NCBI RefSeq assembly: GCF_947488715.1
Contig: NZ_CANLAG010000008.1
Coordinates: 79,279-143,278, forward strand
Direction: 5' to 3'
DNA from: an uncultured Tateyamaria sp.
GTDB taxonomy: Bacteria > Pseudomonadota > Alphaproteobacteria > Rhodobacterales > Rhodobacteraceae
Length of the DNA stretch: 64,000 nucleotides
The notes under the pieces are model-generated. The model was not told the origin of the DNA, did no database searches, and worked only from the letters and a program-made list of their open reading frames with translations. Below are positions 44,316-53,294 of this stretch, in pieces (the first letter of the stretch is position 1; the number at the start of each line of letters is the position of its first letter). The position numbers were made by a program, and so were the translations under genes.

Positions 44316-46024
44316 CGGACGTAAGTCAGCTGATCACCGATCATTTGGACATCTGGACCTCAGCCATCGAGAAGAAGTCCGGGGCCGGGCGCGGGAATGG
44401 TGGAGGGATCAGCCTATACGGCATCAAGAAGTTGCGGGACCTGGTCTTGGAACTTGCGGTGCAAGGCAAACTGGTGCCCCAAGATCCTGAAGAGGGTAAT
44501 TCGACCGATCTGCTCGAGGCCATCGAGCAAGCCCGCCTAGACCTTGTGAAGCAAAAGAAAGTAAAAAATCAAAAGGGGGCCTCGCCAGTCGCAGAGGAAG
44601 AATTTCGGTTCTTGCTGCCAAATGGGTGGGCATGGACACGCCTCAGCTCATTGGCTGAAATCAGCCCGCGCAACGATGTCGAAGACAGTACTCTCGCCTC
44701 ATTTGTCCCGATGCCAGATATCCATACAAGCCATACCGGCGAACATCATCATGCCGAAAGGCGCTGGGGCGAGATCAAGAAGTCATACACGCACTTTGCT
44801 GATGGTGATATCGCCTTGGCAAAGATCACGCCCTGTTTCGAGAACAGCAAAGCCGCGGTATTCTCGAATTTGCATAATGGCGTTGGAGCCGGCACAACTG
44901 AACTTCATGTCGCCAGACCTTATTACCAAGAAATCGTTCCGCGGTTTATCCTGCTTCATCTGAAGGCCCCGTCCTTTTTAGAGAACGGGAAGGCCGTGAT
45001 GACCGGCTCAGCCGGTCAAAAGCGCGTTCCGCGATGGTATTTCGCTGACACTCCAATTGCTCTTCCTCCAACCGCTGAACAGCACCGCATCGTGGCCAAG
45101 GTTGATGAGCTGATGGGGCTTTGCGATACGTTGGAGGCGCAAGCCGCAGACAGTCTCAAGGCGCATCAGACCCTCGTGGAAACCTGCCTTGCGGCTCTCA
45201 CAAACAGCCAAACTCCCGAGGACCTCACCCAGAACTGGGCCCGCCTAGAAGCCAATTTCGATTCTCTGTTCACGACTGAAGAGAGCATCAGAAAGCTGAA
45301 ACTAACAGTGCTCAAGCTCGCCACGACCGGACAGCTTGTCGCACAATCATCTGAAGATCAACCTGCCTCCAATTTCATAAGCGCAACCCGAACGGCGAAA
45401 GAGGAGTTTGAAAACTCGAGTCGTCGCAGGTCTAGAAAGGGCATCGACAAAAGGGCATCACTAGGCGACTTGACCAATCTTCCAGCAGGTTGGGGAGCTG
45501 ATTTTTTTGGGAACTTGGTCTTTTCCCGAGACTCGGAGCGTGTCCCGCTTTCGGTGAGTGAACGGCAGAAGCGGCAAGGGTGTTATGATTACTATGGCGC
45601 GTCAGGAGTCATTGATAGCATTGACGACTATCTTTTCGACGAACCCCTTCTCTTAATTGGAGAGGATGGCGCAAATTTGATCAATCGCTCCACACCAATT
45701 GCATTTATTGCCAGAGGTAAATTCTGGGTAAACAATCATGCACATGTTTTAGGCGCAAAAACTGAGATCTTTCTTCAGTATTTGGAGATCTACATCAATT
45801 CTATTTCACTGGAGCCATACGTCACAGGCACAGCCCAACCAAAGATGAACCAGGCCAAAATGAACACGATTCCAGTTTGGGTTCCACCGGAGGCAGAACA
45901 AGGGAGAATTGTAATTCGAGTGCATCAGTTGCTAGCAATCTGCGATCAATTGCTAGCCAAATTGCCAGTCGCTCACAGAACACAGCGACAGTTGGCGAAC
46001 AGTCTAGCCGATCAAGTACATTAA
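44312..46024 (+). CDS. hsdS: Type I restriction-modification specificity subunit S
   Basis: A 570-residue HsdS with two target recognition domains. TRD1 starts at LLPNGWAWTRLSSLAEISP and ends in PTAEQHRIVAKVDELMGLCD with a coiled-coil spacer. TRD2 starts at LPAGWGADFFGNLVFSRD and ends with PPEAEQGRIVIRVHQLLAIC. The two conserved regions mirror each other. The N-terminal 100 residues (LYGIKKLRDLVLELAVQGKL) match the fused M-contact helix. Target site cannot be predicted by eye. Confidence 0.94.
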   Translation: MTDVSQLITDHLDIWTSAIEKKSGAGRGNGGGISLYGIKKLRDLVLELAVQGKLVPQDPEEGNSTDLLEAIEQARLDLVKQKKVKNQKGASPVAEEEFRFLLPNGWAWTRLSSLAEISPRNDVEDSTLASFVPMPDIHTSHTGEHHHAERRWGEIKKSYTHFADGDIALAKITPCFENSKAAVFSNLHNGVGAGTTELHVARPYYQEIVPRFILLHLKAPSFLENGKAVMTGSAGQKRVPRWYFADTPIALPPTAEQHRIVAKVDELMGLCDTLEAQAADSLKAHQTLVETCLAALTNSQTPEDLTQNWARLEANFDSLFTTEESIRKLKLTVLKLATTGQLVAQSSEDQPASNFISATRTAKEEFENSSRRRSRKGIDKRASLGDLTNLPAGWGADFFGNLVFSRDSERVPLSVSERQKRQGCYDYYGASGVIDSIDDYLFDEPLLLIGEDGANLINRSTPIAFIARGKFWVNNHAHVLGAKTEIFLQYLEIYINSISLEPYVTGTAQPKMNQAKMNTIPVWVPPEAEQGRIVIRVHQLLAICDQLLAKLPVAHRTQRQLANSLADQVH

Positions 46025-46095
46025 AGAATGCGGAACCTCAGACTTCAACATGTTGAATTGAAAGATTCATTCCAGCGGCTTGTTTGGAGCTAGTT

Positions 46096-47226
46096 GTGAT
46101 CGCGAATGAGAAAATTTGGTGTGATGAAGATCACCATAGTCATTTCGAAAAGTTTGTAGACTTCAATGAATGGCTGAACGGCGACGACGGCGAGAAAATC
46201 CGAGATGAATTTGGGCTTGCCAAACTAACCGACCCCAGCAAGGCGTTCTTTGCCGGAGACCGCGAAGCCTATGACCAAGCGTTCCGGGAATACAGAAAGG
46301 AAAGGCGGCACGAAGTCCTGTGCGAGCAGTTCTTCGCAGACGCCTTTCCTGCCGAGGGTGACGACAACCACTGGTTCGAACTGAACCAGCGGCGCTTTGA
46401 TCAACTCCTGGGCCGTTTGGCGACAATGGACACACTTCCTTTCGTTGGCGCAGGGCTTTCCGTGCCCGGTGGTTTTTCGTCCTGGGAGGGGCATTTGTGG
46501 CACCAGGCGGAAACGGCCGGTCTGGAACGCGAAGCCGTTAAGGAACTTCTCAAAGAGGGCCAGTACGAGAGCGTCATCGAGCAAATCGTAGGCCTGCGCG
46601 GCCGAGACGTGTTCGTGCAGGACATTCGCGACGAGTTTGACCGCAACGGCACAATACCGGACGTTGTCTTTCGGCTGGCGGAACTTTTCTCGGACACTGT
46701 CGTCACAACAAATTACGACCGATTAATCGAGCAGGCCTTCGAAACCGGCAATCCAGAACCTGTTCAGATCATCACAGGGGAGAACGCAACAGACTTCCCT
46801 GACGCGGAAAAGACAACCTTGGTCAAGCTACACGGCGACATTCGTCGGCCGGGCCACTGCGTCCTGAGCAAAGATCAGTACGACGCTGCCTATGGTGCAG
46901 AAGACATTGATCTTTCTCTGCCGATTCCGAAATTACTCGACTACTATTTTCGCAACAACAGCCTGCTGTTCCTCGGCTGCAGTCTGCATAACGACCGGAC
47001 AATTCAGGTCTTCAGAGCGATCAAGGCGAGCCACCACGGCGACGACCTCCCGCAACATTTCGTTGTCGAGTCTTGTCCAGAAACCTTGGAGGAACTGAGG
47101 GACCGAAACGCCTTCCTGGCGAGCCTCGGCCTGACGGGGATTTGGTTTGAAACTAAACGCTATGAATGCGTCGAAGGTATTTTGAGACTTGCTCGGAACG
47201 AACTGGCTTACCGGGATACTCAATAG
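46096..47226 (+). CDS. SIR2-like domain protein downstream of hsdS
   Basis: A 376-residue protein from GTG at 46096, which has ggag six bases before it; TTG at 46084 is the alternative. Residues 1-105 are a charged N-terminal region of no recognised family. The SIR2_2-type Rossmann domain (about 110-320) shows PFVGAGLSVPGG (118 on), VTTNYDRLIEQ (204-208 core), VKLHGDIRRPGH and LFLGCSLHNDRTI. These are NAD-binding and NADase motifs seen in bacterial anti-phage sirtuins. Seventy-one bases after hsdS on the same strand, it is probably a defence partner that depletes NAD+ when restriction fails; that role is inference. Confidence 0.83.
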   Translation: MIANEKIWCDEDHHSHFEKFVDFNEWLNGDDGEKIRDEFGLAKLTDPSKAFFAGDREAYDQAFREYRKERRHEVLCEQFFADAFPAEGDDNHWFELNQRRFDQLLGRLATMDTLPFVGAGLSVPGGFSSWEGHLWHQAETAGLEREAVKELLKEGQYESVIEQIVGLRGRDVFVQDIRDEFDRNGTIPDVVFRLAELFSDTVVTTNYDRLIEQAFETGNPEPVQIITGENATDFPDAEKTTLVKLHGDIRRPGHCVLSKDQYDAAYGAEDIDLSLPIPKLLDYYFRNNSLLFLGCSLHNDRTIQVFRAIKASHHGDDLPQHFVVESCPETLEELRDRNAFLASLGLTGIWFETKRYECVEGILRLARNELAYRDTQ

Positions 47227-47438
47227 GTGAAGCCTTTCTTGGCTTAGTATGCGTTGGGTATAGTCGCTCCAGGATCGCTCCTGAAAAAAACGAAAAATTC
47301 TGCGGGGGCCGGATCAGGAGAACACTTGCACGGGAGTAGATGGCAGTGAGGACGGGTGTCGAACGTCCGGTTACTGGGAGAGCCCTTTGTAAACTCGCAT
47401 CCGTAGCGAATGATGGCTTCCCGCCCATGCTGCTTGCT

Positions 47439-48419
47439 TTAGTATCCAATCTTCAAGCTCGCACTTTGTCGGTGTTTTTGAGCTGTGTGGTTGTAGCCTT
47501 CGGTCGTCGTGATCGATGCGTGTCCGACTGTACGCTGAATGTCCTCACCGGCACAGCCTGCTTCAAATGCAGAGGTGATCATCGTTGCTCGTGCCATATG
47601 AGGGAAGACATTATGGTCAATCCCAGCCTTTACCGCGTATCGTTTGAACAAGTTGTATAGTTGCGACCGATGCAATGAAGCGCCTTTGTTGCCATTTTTT
47701 ACGGGTTGAAACAGGAGTGCTTCGGGATTTTGTCCGTGCGGTGCAATGTCCAAGTATTCTCGAAGAGCTCTGGCACACTCGAGATTTATCGCGACGCTAT
47801 TGGTCTTGTTACCCTTGATCGTCAGCGTCAAGACGGGGAACTCGGCATCATACCCAAAATCCTTGACCCGCAGTTTTGCCGGTTCCGAACACCGAGCGCC
47901 AACGTAGAAAAAGACATGCAACAAAGCTCGGTCGCGTAACCCTTGAATTGTTTGCGTGTCCGGTGCGTCTAGAAATGCGCGGACTTGCCGTCTCGATAGG
48001 GTAGGGGATTTGCCTGCGCCAATACCCAAGTTGCCTGTTTTCGGTCGTCTGACACCAGCGCAAGGATTGGCCGGAACCAACTGCGTGTCTGTTAGATGCC
48101 GGTAGAGTGACGAAAGCGATGACAAACGGTTGGCGATGCTTCCTTGCGATAAGCCAGCGGCCTCCATCGAACTGCGCCATGCAATCACATGTGCTTGCTT
48201 GACCTTGTACAAATCGTCAGGCGACGAAATATCCAGCGTGGCGACAAACGACGCTATGGCTCGTCGATACGTTTGTCGAGTGTTGTGAGACGAGAAATTT
48301 GCCAACCACGCATTTTCTTCGCGAGCATTGGACAGCACGTCAAAGGCAGCATGAGCATCAAGCTCACCATTGCCGAACTCCACAAGTGTTGGAACACGCT
48401 TCGGACTGGGCAACTCCAT
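47439..48419 (-). CDS. Tyrosine recombinase/XerC-like integrase (second in the island)
   Basis: A 326-residue recombinase with a SAM-like N-terminal domain (NTRQTYRRAIASFVATLDI) and a complete catalytic set: R176 (YVGARCSEPAKL), K202/K205 (IKGNKTNSV), H274 and R277 (FPHMARATM), H300 (VGHASITTT) and Y309 (EGYNHT). It is unlike the island integrase at 36371. It faces the hsd/SIR2 operon, so it may mark the edge of a cassette inserted in the island, or resolve element multimers. Confidence 0.88.
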   Translation of the reverse strand: MELPSPKRVPTLVEFGNGELDAHAAFDVLSNAREENAWLANFSSHNTRQTYRRAIASFVATLDISSPDDLYKVKQAHVIAWRSSMEAAGLSQGSIANRLSSLSSLYRHLTDTQLVPANPCAGVRRPKTGNLGIGAGKSPTLSRRQVRAFLDAPDTQTIQGLRDRALLHVFFYVGARCSEPAKLRVKDFGYDAEFPVLTLTIKGNKTNSVAINLECARALREYLDIAPHGQNPEALLFQPVKNGNKGASLHRSQLYNLFKRYAVKAGIDHNVFPHMARATMITSAFEAGCAGEDIQRTVGHASITTTEGYNHTAQKHRQSASLKIGY

Positions 48420-48514
48420 ACCCTAAATTATGCCACAAAATTATCGACATAAAATAGGTTATGTCGATAATAATCGCCGACAGAAAAGACGCTGAATCCG
48501 AGGCCAGTGAAACT

Positions 48515-48754
48515 TCAACAATGCAGCTTGTAAAGCCACTTCGGATCACCGACCTCAACGATGTCTGCGGCGGTCACAGTCCGCCCATCGTACAGTGTCC
48601 AGATGTAACCGTTGATCGCAGTCACATCAGCCATGGTGTCGTCGCGCAGCAGCACCGCGCCTATGCCCTCGCGATGAGCGTTCTTGCTTTCGATTGAACG
48701 TACCAGCCAATTGTGCCGTATCTTCTGCCACCAAGAAAGGTCTGTCGTCATCAT
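48515..48754 (-). CDS. Small hypothetical protein
   Basis: A 79-residue frame with a good start context (ttggagc seven to thirteen bases before ATG at 48754). The product, beginning MMTTDLSWWQKIRHNW, contains a compact VTAINGYIWTLYDGRTVTAA segment that looks like a small beta-rich domain, and ends GDPKWLYKLHC. No family is recognised. It lies alone between the recombinase and the membrane-protein pair. Confidence 0.5.
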   Translation of the reverse strand: MMTTDLSWWQKIRHNWLVRSIESKNAHREGIGAVLLRDDTMADVTAINGYIWTLYDGRTVTAADIVEVGDPKWLYKLHC

Positions 48755-48912
48755 GATGCTCCAAAGCAGTGATCACTCAATCTCTACACGTTCTGGGCAC
48801 CCTACGCCAAGCAACCCAACGCGCAAAAATGATCCTTTGCTAAAACCGAGAACTCGATAAGCTGCGGTGGTAATGATCGTTTGGCGGCGACGCTGGAGCA
48901 CCGGTAAGAAAC

Positions 48913-49524
48913 ATGGCGTCAAGAACAGTCTTTATAGTATGCCTTAGCGGCTGTATCGGTTTGGCAATCTGCCTTACCCTTCTGTACCGTGCGGCCAAAG
49001 TCGTACCAATCGGAAAGCCCCAACACTCTCACTGGTTCGAGTACACCCGGGTTGCACTACCGCCCAACTCGTACTTTGAAATCGACAGCTCAACTGATGC
49101 TATTTTGATGTCCGGGCAGTTTTTAGCGACCTGCCCGCAATGGTACACTTGGCCAGGTGTATTGGCAGAGATTTCCATTAGCGGCAGCAACCGAATTTGG
49201 CAGCCAGCACAAGATATACGACCATTGGTGCAGTCTCCGCGACAAACCAAACCGCATATAGACACCCATGTCTTACGGTTTTCGAACCAGTCCGAACGAA
49301 CAGCTTTCGTTCACTATAGATTGACACGTACTCCTATGCAGAAAGCTGACAGCTTCCCAAGAGACACTAGATGTGGTGAACAACTTACGTCTCAAGAAAC
49401 CCTACTCATCGACCACAATTCAGCAACTGCCTATGATGCATTGATCGGCCTGGTTGGCTTCGCTCCAAGGCCATACAGATTTTCATCCGGTTCCCATGCT
49501 AGAAATGTTAAACCAATCCGATGA
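48913..49524 (+). CDS. Hypothetical membrane-anchored protein
   Basis: A 203-residue protein with a single N-terminal hydrophobic helix (VFIVCLSGCIGLAICLTLLY, about 6-25), then a soluble beta-rich domain without recognisable motifs, probably outside the cytoplasmic membrane. A taagaa sequence before the ATG gives a weak ribosome site. Its end overlaps the next membrane protein by four bases, so the two likely act as a pair. Confidence 0.6.
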   Translation: MASRTVFIVCLSGCIGLAICLTLLYRAAKVVPIGKPQHSHWFEYTRVALPPNSYFEIDSSTDAILMSGQFLATCPQWYTWPGVLAEISISGSNRIWQPAQDIRPLVQSPRQTKPHIDTHVLRFSNQSERTAFVHYRLTRTPMQKADSFPRDTRCGEQLTSQETLLIDHNSATAYDALIGLVGFAPRPYRFSSGSHARNVKPIR

Positions 49525-49961
49525 CGTGGCTGCGTGGCATACTCGTGTACTATGTGCTCTTCTTGGTATTTCTACTGTACCTAATTGCTGTGCTTGACCA
49601 AGATTACTGGTCGATACTGGGAGTGGTTGCGTTTCCTTTTTTGCCAATCATTGCAGTGGGTACGCTGATCATTGGTACAGACACCAGCTATGTATTGAGC
49701 TCGCATACAACCAACCCAGTCACAGCTCTATCCAGCATCGGCATACTGTTTGTCACACTCGCAATCCCCTACTTTTCAGTCGCTATTTTCTACATCAAAA
49801 ATCCACGTGACGATGTACCGGTGGGCTATCGCATATTTCAGTTCATAATTGCGCGCAGTGCAGTATCCCAGCTACGAGCCTACAAATTTGATCCTTTACG
49901 AAAGAGGCCAGTCAACCACGCCGTGATCGTCACCAGTCGAAGCTGGAGAAAGAAGAGCTGA
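49521..49961 (+). CDS. Hypothetical multi-pass membrane protein
   Basis: A 146-residue protein with three hydrophobic helices (about 6-25, 32-52 and 68-92) and a basic C-terminal tail (LRAYKFDPLRKRPVN). It is translationally coupled to the anchored protein upstream (ATGA overlap). No family is recognised. A toxin, immunity or defence-membrane role is possible but unsupported. Confidence 0.6.
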   Translation: MTWLRGILVYYVLFLVFLLYLIAVLDQDYWSILGVVAFPFLPIIAVGTLIIGTDTSYVLSSHTTNPVTALSSIGILFVTLAIPYFSVAIFYIKNPRDDVPVGYRIFQFIIARSAVSQLRAYKFDPLRKRPVNHAVIVTSRSWRKKS

Positions 49962-50011
49962 ATGCTTTCATACAGTCAGTCGACAATGATCTTAAAGACA
50001 TTGAACGCGAC

Positions 50012-50191
50012 ATGAAAAAAATGGCCAATGAAGACGCTAAACGCATACGGGCCGCTGAGCAGGCTGCCGATGCAGCGGAGAGGAAGTACCGCGCTGAAAA
50101 ACGCCGCTATTACAAAAAAAGGCACACCTCCAATCAAGATGATTAATGATGTGCCCGTTAGTTATGGTGCCCAATCTGCATCTCGCAGATG
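50012..50191 (+). CDS. Possible short coiled-coil protein
   Basis: A frame open from about 49890 reads SKLEKEELNAFIQSVDNDLK then MKKMANEDAKRIRAAEQAAD, strongly helical, in a different frame from the membrane protein before it. The only ATG is at 50012, giving 59 residues. The tail past 50110 is less protein-like and overlaps the convergent gene. It could be a cytoplasmic tail joined to the membrane protein by frameshift. Weakly supported. Confidence 0.3.
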
Positions 50192-50575
50192 ATGAAAACC
50201 TAATTCTTCCAGCGCCAGCTCCACCTCGTCGTTGCCCCACCGAGCCTTGGCTTGCGTCACCAAAGCCCGATGAGCGCGCTTCAGTGCTTTCTTCGCTTTC
50301 TTGGCGTCGGCTCCTGCCGCTCCGCTGAGAAAATCGATTTGCCCGATAGCTGCCGCGTGAGCGTCAGCGCAGCGCGCCAAGCTTTGCTGCAACGCAGTCA
50401 TTATTGCCACGTTGGCGGCGCGATTGGCGTACGCTTCCGCGGCCAAAATTTCTTCAGTCAGTAGCGAACGCGGCGCGGCTTGGAAGAATTCACTTACAAT
50501 TCTGGATATGTTAAACACAGGTACGATCTCCTTTGCCCTACCAATGCTCGACAGAGTTGATTTCTGAAAAAGCAT
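50162..50575 (-). CDS. Hypothetical helical protein
   Basis: A 137-residue frame from the ATG at 50575; a GTG at 50518, nine bases after aaaggaga, is an equally good start and would give about 118 residues. Alanine-rich amphipathic helices (SLLTEEILAAEAYANRAANV, then ADAKKAKKALKRAHRALVTQ) dominate; the fold may be phasin-like. It is divergent from the coiled-coil gene at 50638, the two starts sharing a short AT-rich promoter region. Confidence 0.55.
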   Translation of the reverse strand: MLFQKSTLSSIGRAKEIVPVFNISRIVSEFFQAAPRSLLTEEILAAEAYANRAANVAIMTALQQSLARCADAHAAAIGQIDFLSGAAGADAKKAKKALKRAHRALVTQAKARWGNDEVELALEELGFHHLRDADWAP

Positions 50576-50637
50576 TGGATCAGGCAAAGGAGTGTGTATT
50601 AAGCATATGATAATTAACGGAAAAGTCAAGAAAAGCG

Positions 50638-51309
50638 ATGTCTGATGGCAAAAAGAAGAAGCGTTTCCTGCCAGCATTGAGGCGCTCGTCATCGGTGCAT
50701 ATTCCAGGTGATCCGAACGAAGCGGAGGGGCTTTGGGGTAAGATCAGAAGTTATTCCCGCCGCCAATCGGCTAAGATGGTGACGGCTGAAACTAAGGCTG
50801 CAACGGAATCTGTAGATGCCCGAACAGAATTTCTCAAATCGTATGAGGCACTAAAAGTTCAAAGTGCCCGACTGTCTGGCGATGGCCTTCAAAAAATTGA
50901 GAAAGCTGCTCGAGATGAAGCGGCGATTGAAGCCGGTGAAATCAATCTTAGACTGGCGGACGTTAACGCCCGGACAAAGCGCTTTAAGGCCGAAGCAAAA
51001 ACCCTAAAAATTCTCACCGAAGTTGATCAAGCAAACGCTACTGCGGATTTGCTAGAAGCCAAACTACGAATAAAAAACGCTCAAGCGAAATTGACTAGTT
51101 CTCCTGCTGATGAGGCTGCGCTTAGACGCAAAAAACTAAAGAAAAAAATTAGACAAACGTCAGAAAAGATCGCCGAAATCGACAAAGAATTTAACGAAAA
51201 GAATGAGCGCGATGAGATGACGCACGAGTTAAGTCAGCAACTTGCCCGGCGTGCCAATGGCCTAGTGCAAGAAAGAGAAGAGCTCGAAGCTGAGCTGGCT
51301 AAACTATGA
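50638..51309 (+). CDS. Hypothetical coiled-coil protein coupled to a coupling-type ATPase
   Basis: A 223-residue protein with a basic N-terminus (MSDGKKKKRFLPALRR) and long charged coiled coils through most of its length (KFNEK-type repeats such as KIAEIDKEFNEKNERDEM, ELSQQLARRANGLVQEREEL). It overlaps the ATPase start by four bases. The layout suggests an adaptor that brings DNA or a partner to the ATPase, as accessory proteins do for coupling proteins. No family recognised. Confidence 0.65.
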   Translation: MSDGKKKKRFLPALRRSSSVHIPGDPNEAEGLWGKIRSYSRRQSAKMVTAETKAATESVDARTEFLKSYEALKVQSARLSGDGLQKIEKAARDEAAIEAGEINLRLADVNARTKRFKAEAKTLKILTEVDQANATADLLEAKLRIKNAQAKLTSSPADEAALRRKKLKKKIRQTSEKIAEIDKEFNEKNERDEMTHELSQQLARRANGLVQEREELEAELAKL

Positions 51310-53018
51310 CCTTCGTACTTGGAGCCCCCACGAACACTTCCCCGCAATTTTTGGTACAGCCAAAACATTTTGCAACACACATGCAAGTGCTTGGCGCGTC
51401 TGGGGTCGGTAAGAGCTTTTTTCTCGAACACTTACTCCGCCACAAAATCGCAAAAGGCTACGGCGTCTGCCTGATCGACCCCCACGGTGAAGTGTATGAC
51501 AACCTAGTCGCGTGGCTGGCGGCCAGTGGCTACCGCGCCCCCCAGGTTCACCTAATTGATCCCTCTCGTTCTGACTTCTCAGTAGGCTTCAACCCTCTCG
51601 CCTTAGATCGTGAACCGACGCGCTGCGTGTCTGATATGATCAACGCCATTGTTAGGGTCTGGGGTGGCGACGTTGATGAAACCCCACGTCTAAAAAAATG
51701 TTTGCGTCTCACCCTCTACGCCCTCGCGTACCACCGGCTGTCACTTCTAGAAGCCAACATTTTTACCAGCACTCGTCACAAACAGCTGCGGCAACGCTTA
51801 ACCGCACAGCTCCCTCTGCAAGCGTATCGTGATGAATGGGCCGAGTTTGACACGTACAGCGACAAAGAGTTTCGGGAATACTTCGAAAGCACGCGCAGCC
51901 GCCTGTTCGAGTTCGTAACGGCTCCAGCTATCCGCCCGATCATCGGACAAACCAGCAAGGTGTTGAACTTCGCTGAAGTGATGGAGAAGCAACACGTCGT
52001 CCTGGTCAATCTTTCAGAGGGCGGCAATTTCTCAAAGCAAGACGCCCAACTGCTCGGAGCCATGATCACGGCTGAACTTTATAGTGCAGCCAAACAACGC
52101 GATGTTGTCTGGGCCAAAAACAAGCCAATGTACGCTGTGATCGATGAATGCGGGTCGTTCATAAACGAGGACATCTCGAACTCACTTGATGAGACGCGAA
52201 AATATGGACTTCATTTTGTTCTAAGCCATCAGCGCTTGCAGCAGCTCAAAAATGTCTCTGATGACTGCTACGACGCGGTGATGGCAAACGCTCAAGCCAA
52301 AGTAATCTTTCGTGTGAACGAAGATGACAACGCCGAGGTTCTAGCTCGGCAACTCTTCCGTCATCAGTTTGATTTGGAGCAACCCAAGGAGATCATGAAC
52401 AAACCCGTGGCCACCGGCCAGGAAGTCATAGAATTGTTTGGCCACGCGAGTGCCAAGACCTGGAGCGCGAGTCATACTGACAGTGAATCCTCTGCGGAAG
52501 GAACATCCTCAGGCGAAATCAGCTCTTCTGGTGTTTCCACCTTCATCCCGGAAACAGGCGACAGCTCAGGAAATACTTTCATTAGCGGCGATGGGATCAG
52601 CTCCGGTTCCTCTTCAATGAGCGGTAGCAGTTCCAGCTTCTCACAAGGATATAGTGAGTCAGAAATTGAGAGTAGCTCTCAAAGTCTACGCACCGTCTAC
52701 GAAGTTATGCCTACGGCGACGTATTCCCTCGAGGAACTGGTGCACTTGGGAAATGTCAGTATCCGCGACCTCCCATCCCGCACTGCTTACGCCGTTCTGC
52801 CTGGCGAAAAGCCAGTGCGGTTTACCACAGCAGACGTAAAGCCCGCCCTTCCGCTGTCCGGCCAAACTGATTGGACAATCAAGCAGCTCTGCGCGGACAG
52901 CCGCTACACGAAATCGCAAACAGCGATTGAGGCGGAATTAGCGGCAAACGCACAGCGAATGTTTGGTGACGATGGTGACGGTTGGTACGAAGACGATGAA
53001 GAGCCAAAGTACGACTAG
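51306..53018 (+). CDS. Type IV coupling-protein-like ATPase (TraG/VirD4/HerA-type, TraM-recognition domain)
   Basis: A 570-residue RecA-like ATPase with intact Walker A GASGVGKS (30-37), LIDPHGEVYDNLV, GFNPLALD and Walker B YAVIDE (276-281), plus the later GLHFVLSHQRLQQL segment (TraG/TraD C-terminal domain). It lacks the N-terminal membrane helices of classical VirD4, so it is probably cytoplasmic or docked by a partner. A very Ser/Gly-rich low-complexity linker (about 388-460) separates the ATPase core from a C-terminal domain. It is related to the degenerate ATPase at 56852. Confidence 0.85.
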   Translation: MTFVLGAPTNTSPQFLVQPKHFATHMQVLGASGVGKSFFLEHLLRHKIAKGYGVCLIDPHGEVYDNLVAWLAASGYRAPQVHLIDPSRSDFSVGFNPLALDREPTRCVSDMINAIVRVWGGDVDETPRLKKCLRLTLYALAYHRLSLLEANIFTSTRHKQLRQRLTAQLPLQAYRDEWAEFDTYSDKEFREYFESTRSRLFEFVTAPAIRPIIGQTSKVLNFAEVMEKQHVVLVNLSEGGNFSKQDAQLLGAMITAELYSAAKQRDVVWAKNKPMYAVIDECGSFINEDISNSLDETRKYGLHFVLSHQRLQQLKNVSDDCYDAVMANAQAKVIFRVNEDDNAEVLARQLFRHQFDLEQPKEIMNKPVATGQEVIELFGHASAKTWSASHTDSESSAEGTSSGEISSSGVSTFIPETGDSSGNTFISGDGISSGSSSMSGSSSSFSQGYSESEIESSSQSLRTVYEVMPTATYSLEELVHLGNVSIRDLPSRTAYAVLPGEKPVRFTTADVKPALPLSGQTDWTIKQLCADSRYTKSQTAIEAELAANAQRMFGDDGDGWYEDDEEPKYD

Positions 53019-53294
53019 TTGAAACGGTCGCAATCCGACTCCGCAGCGCGGAAAAAATTCGCTCTGAAACAATTTTCAGTATGCTGTACTTCCAACTAGT
53101 GGAAGTTTTCCGTTAAGAGAAGGCCAAGGACTGATCATCGAAAAGCAAGCTTGTCCGGAAACGCGGTCAGGCTTCTCAAAATGGACAAATGGACAGTTCT
53201 GTTGATGTATATAGTTGACCTTTCGTACAACCCAATGGAGTGTGATAGGTGAACCTACTATCCTGATAGCTGGCAGACGTACAGGCGAAGAATA

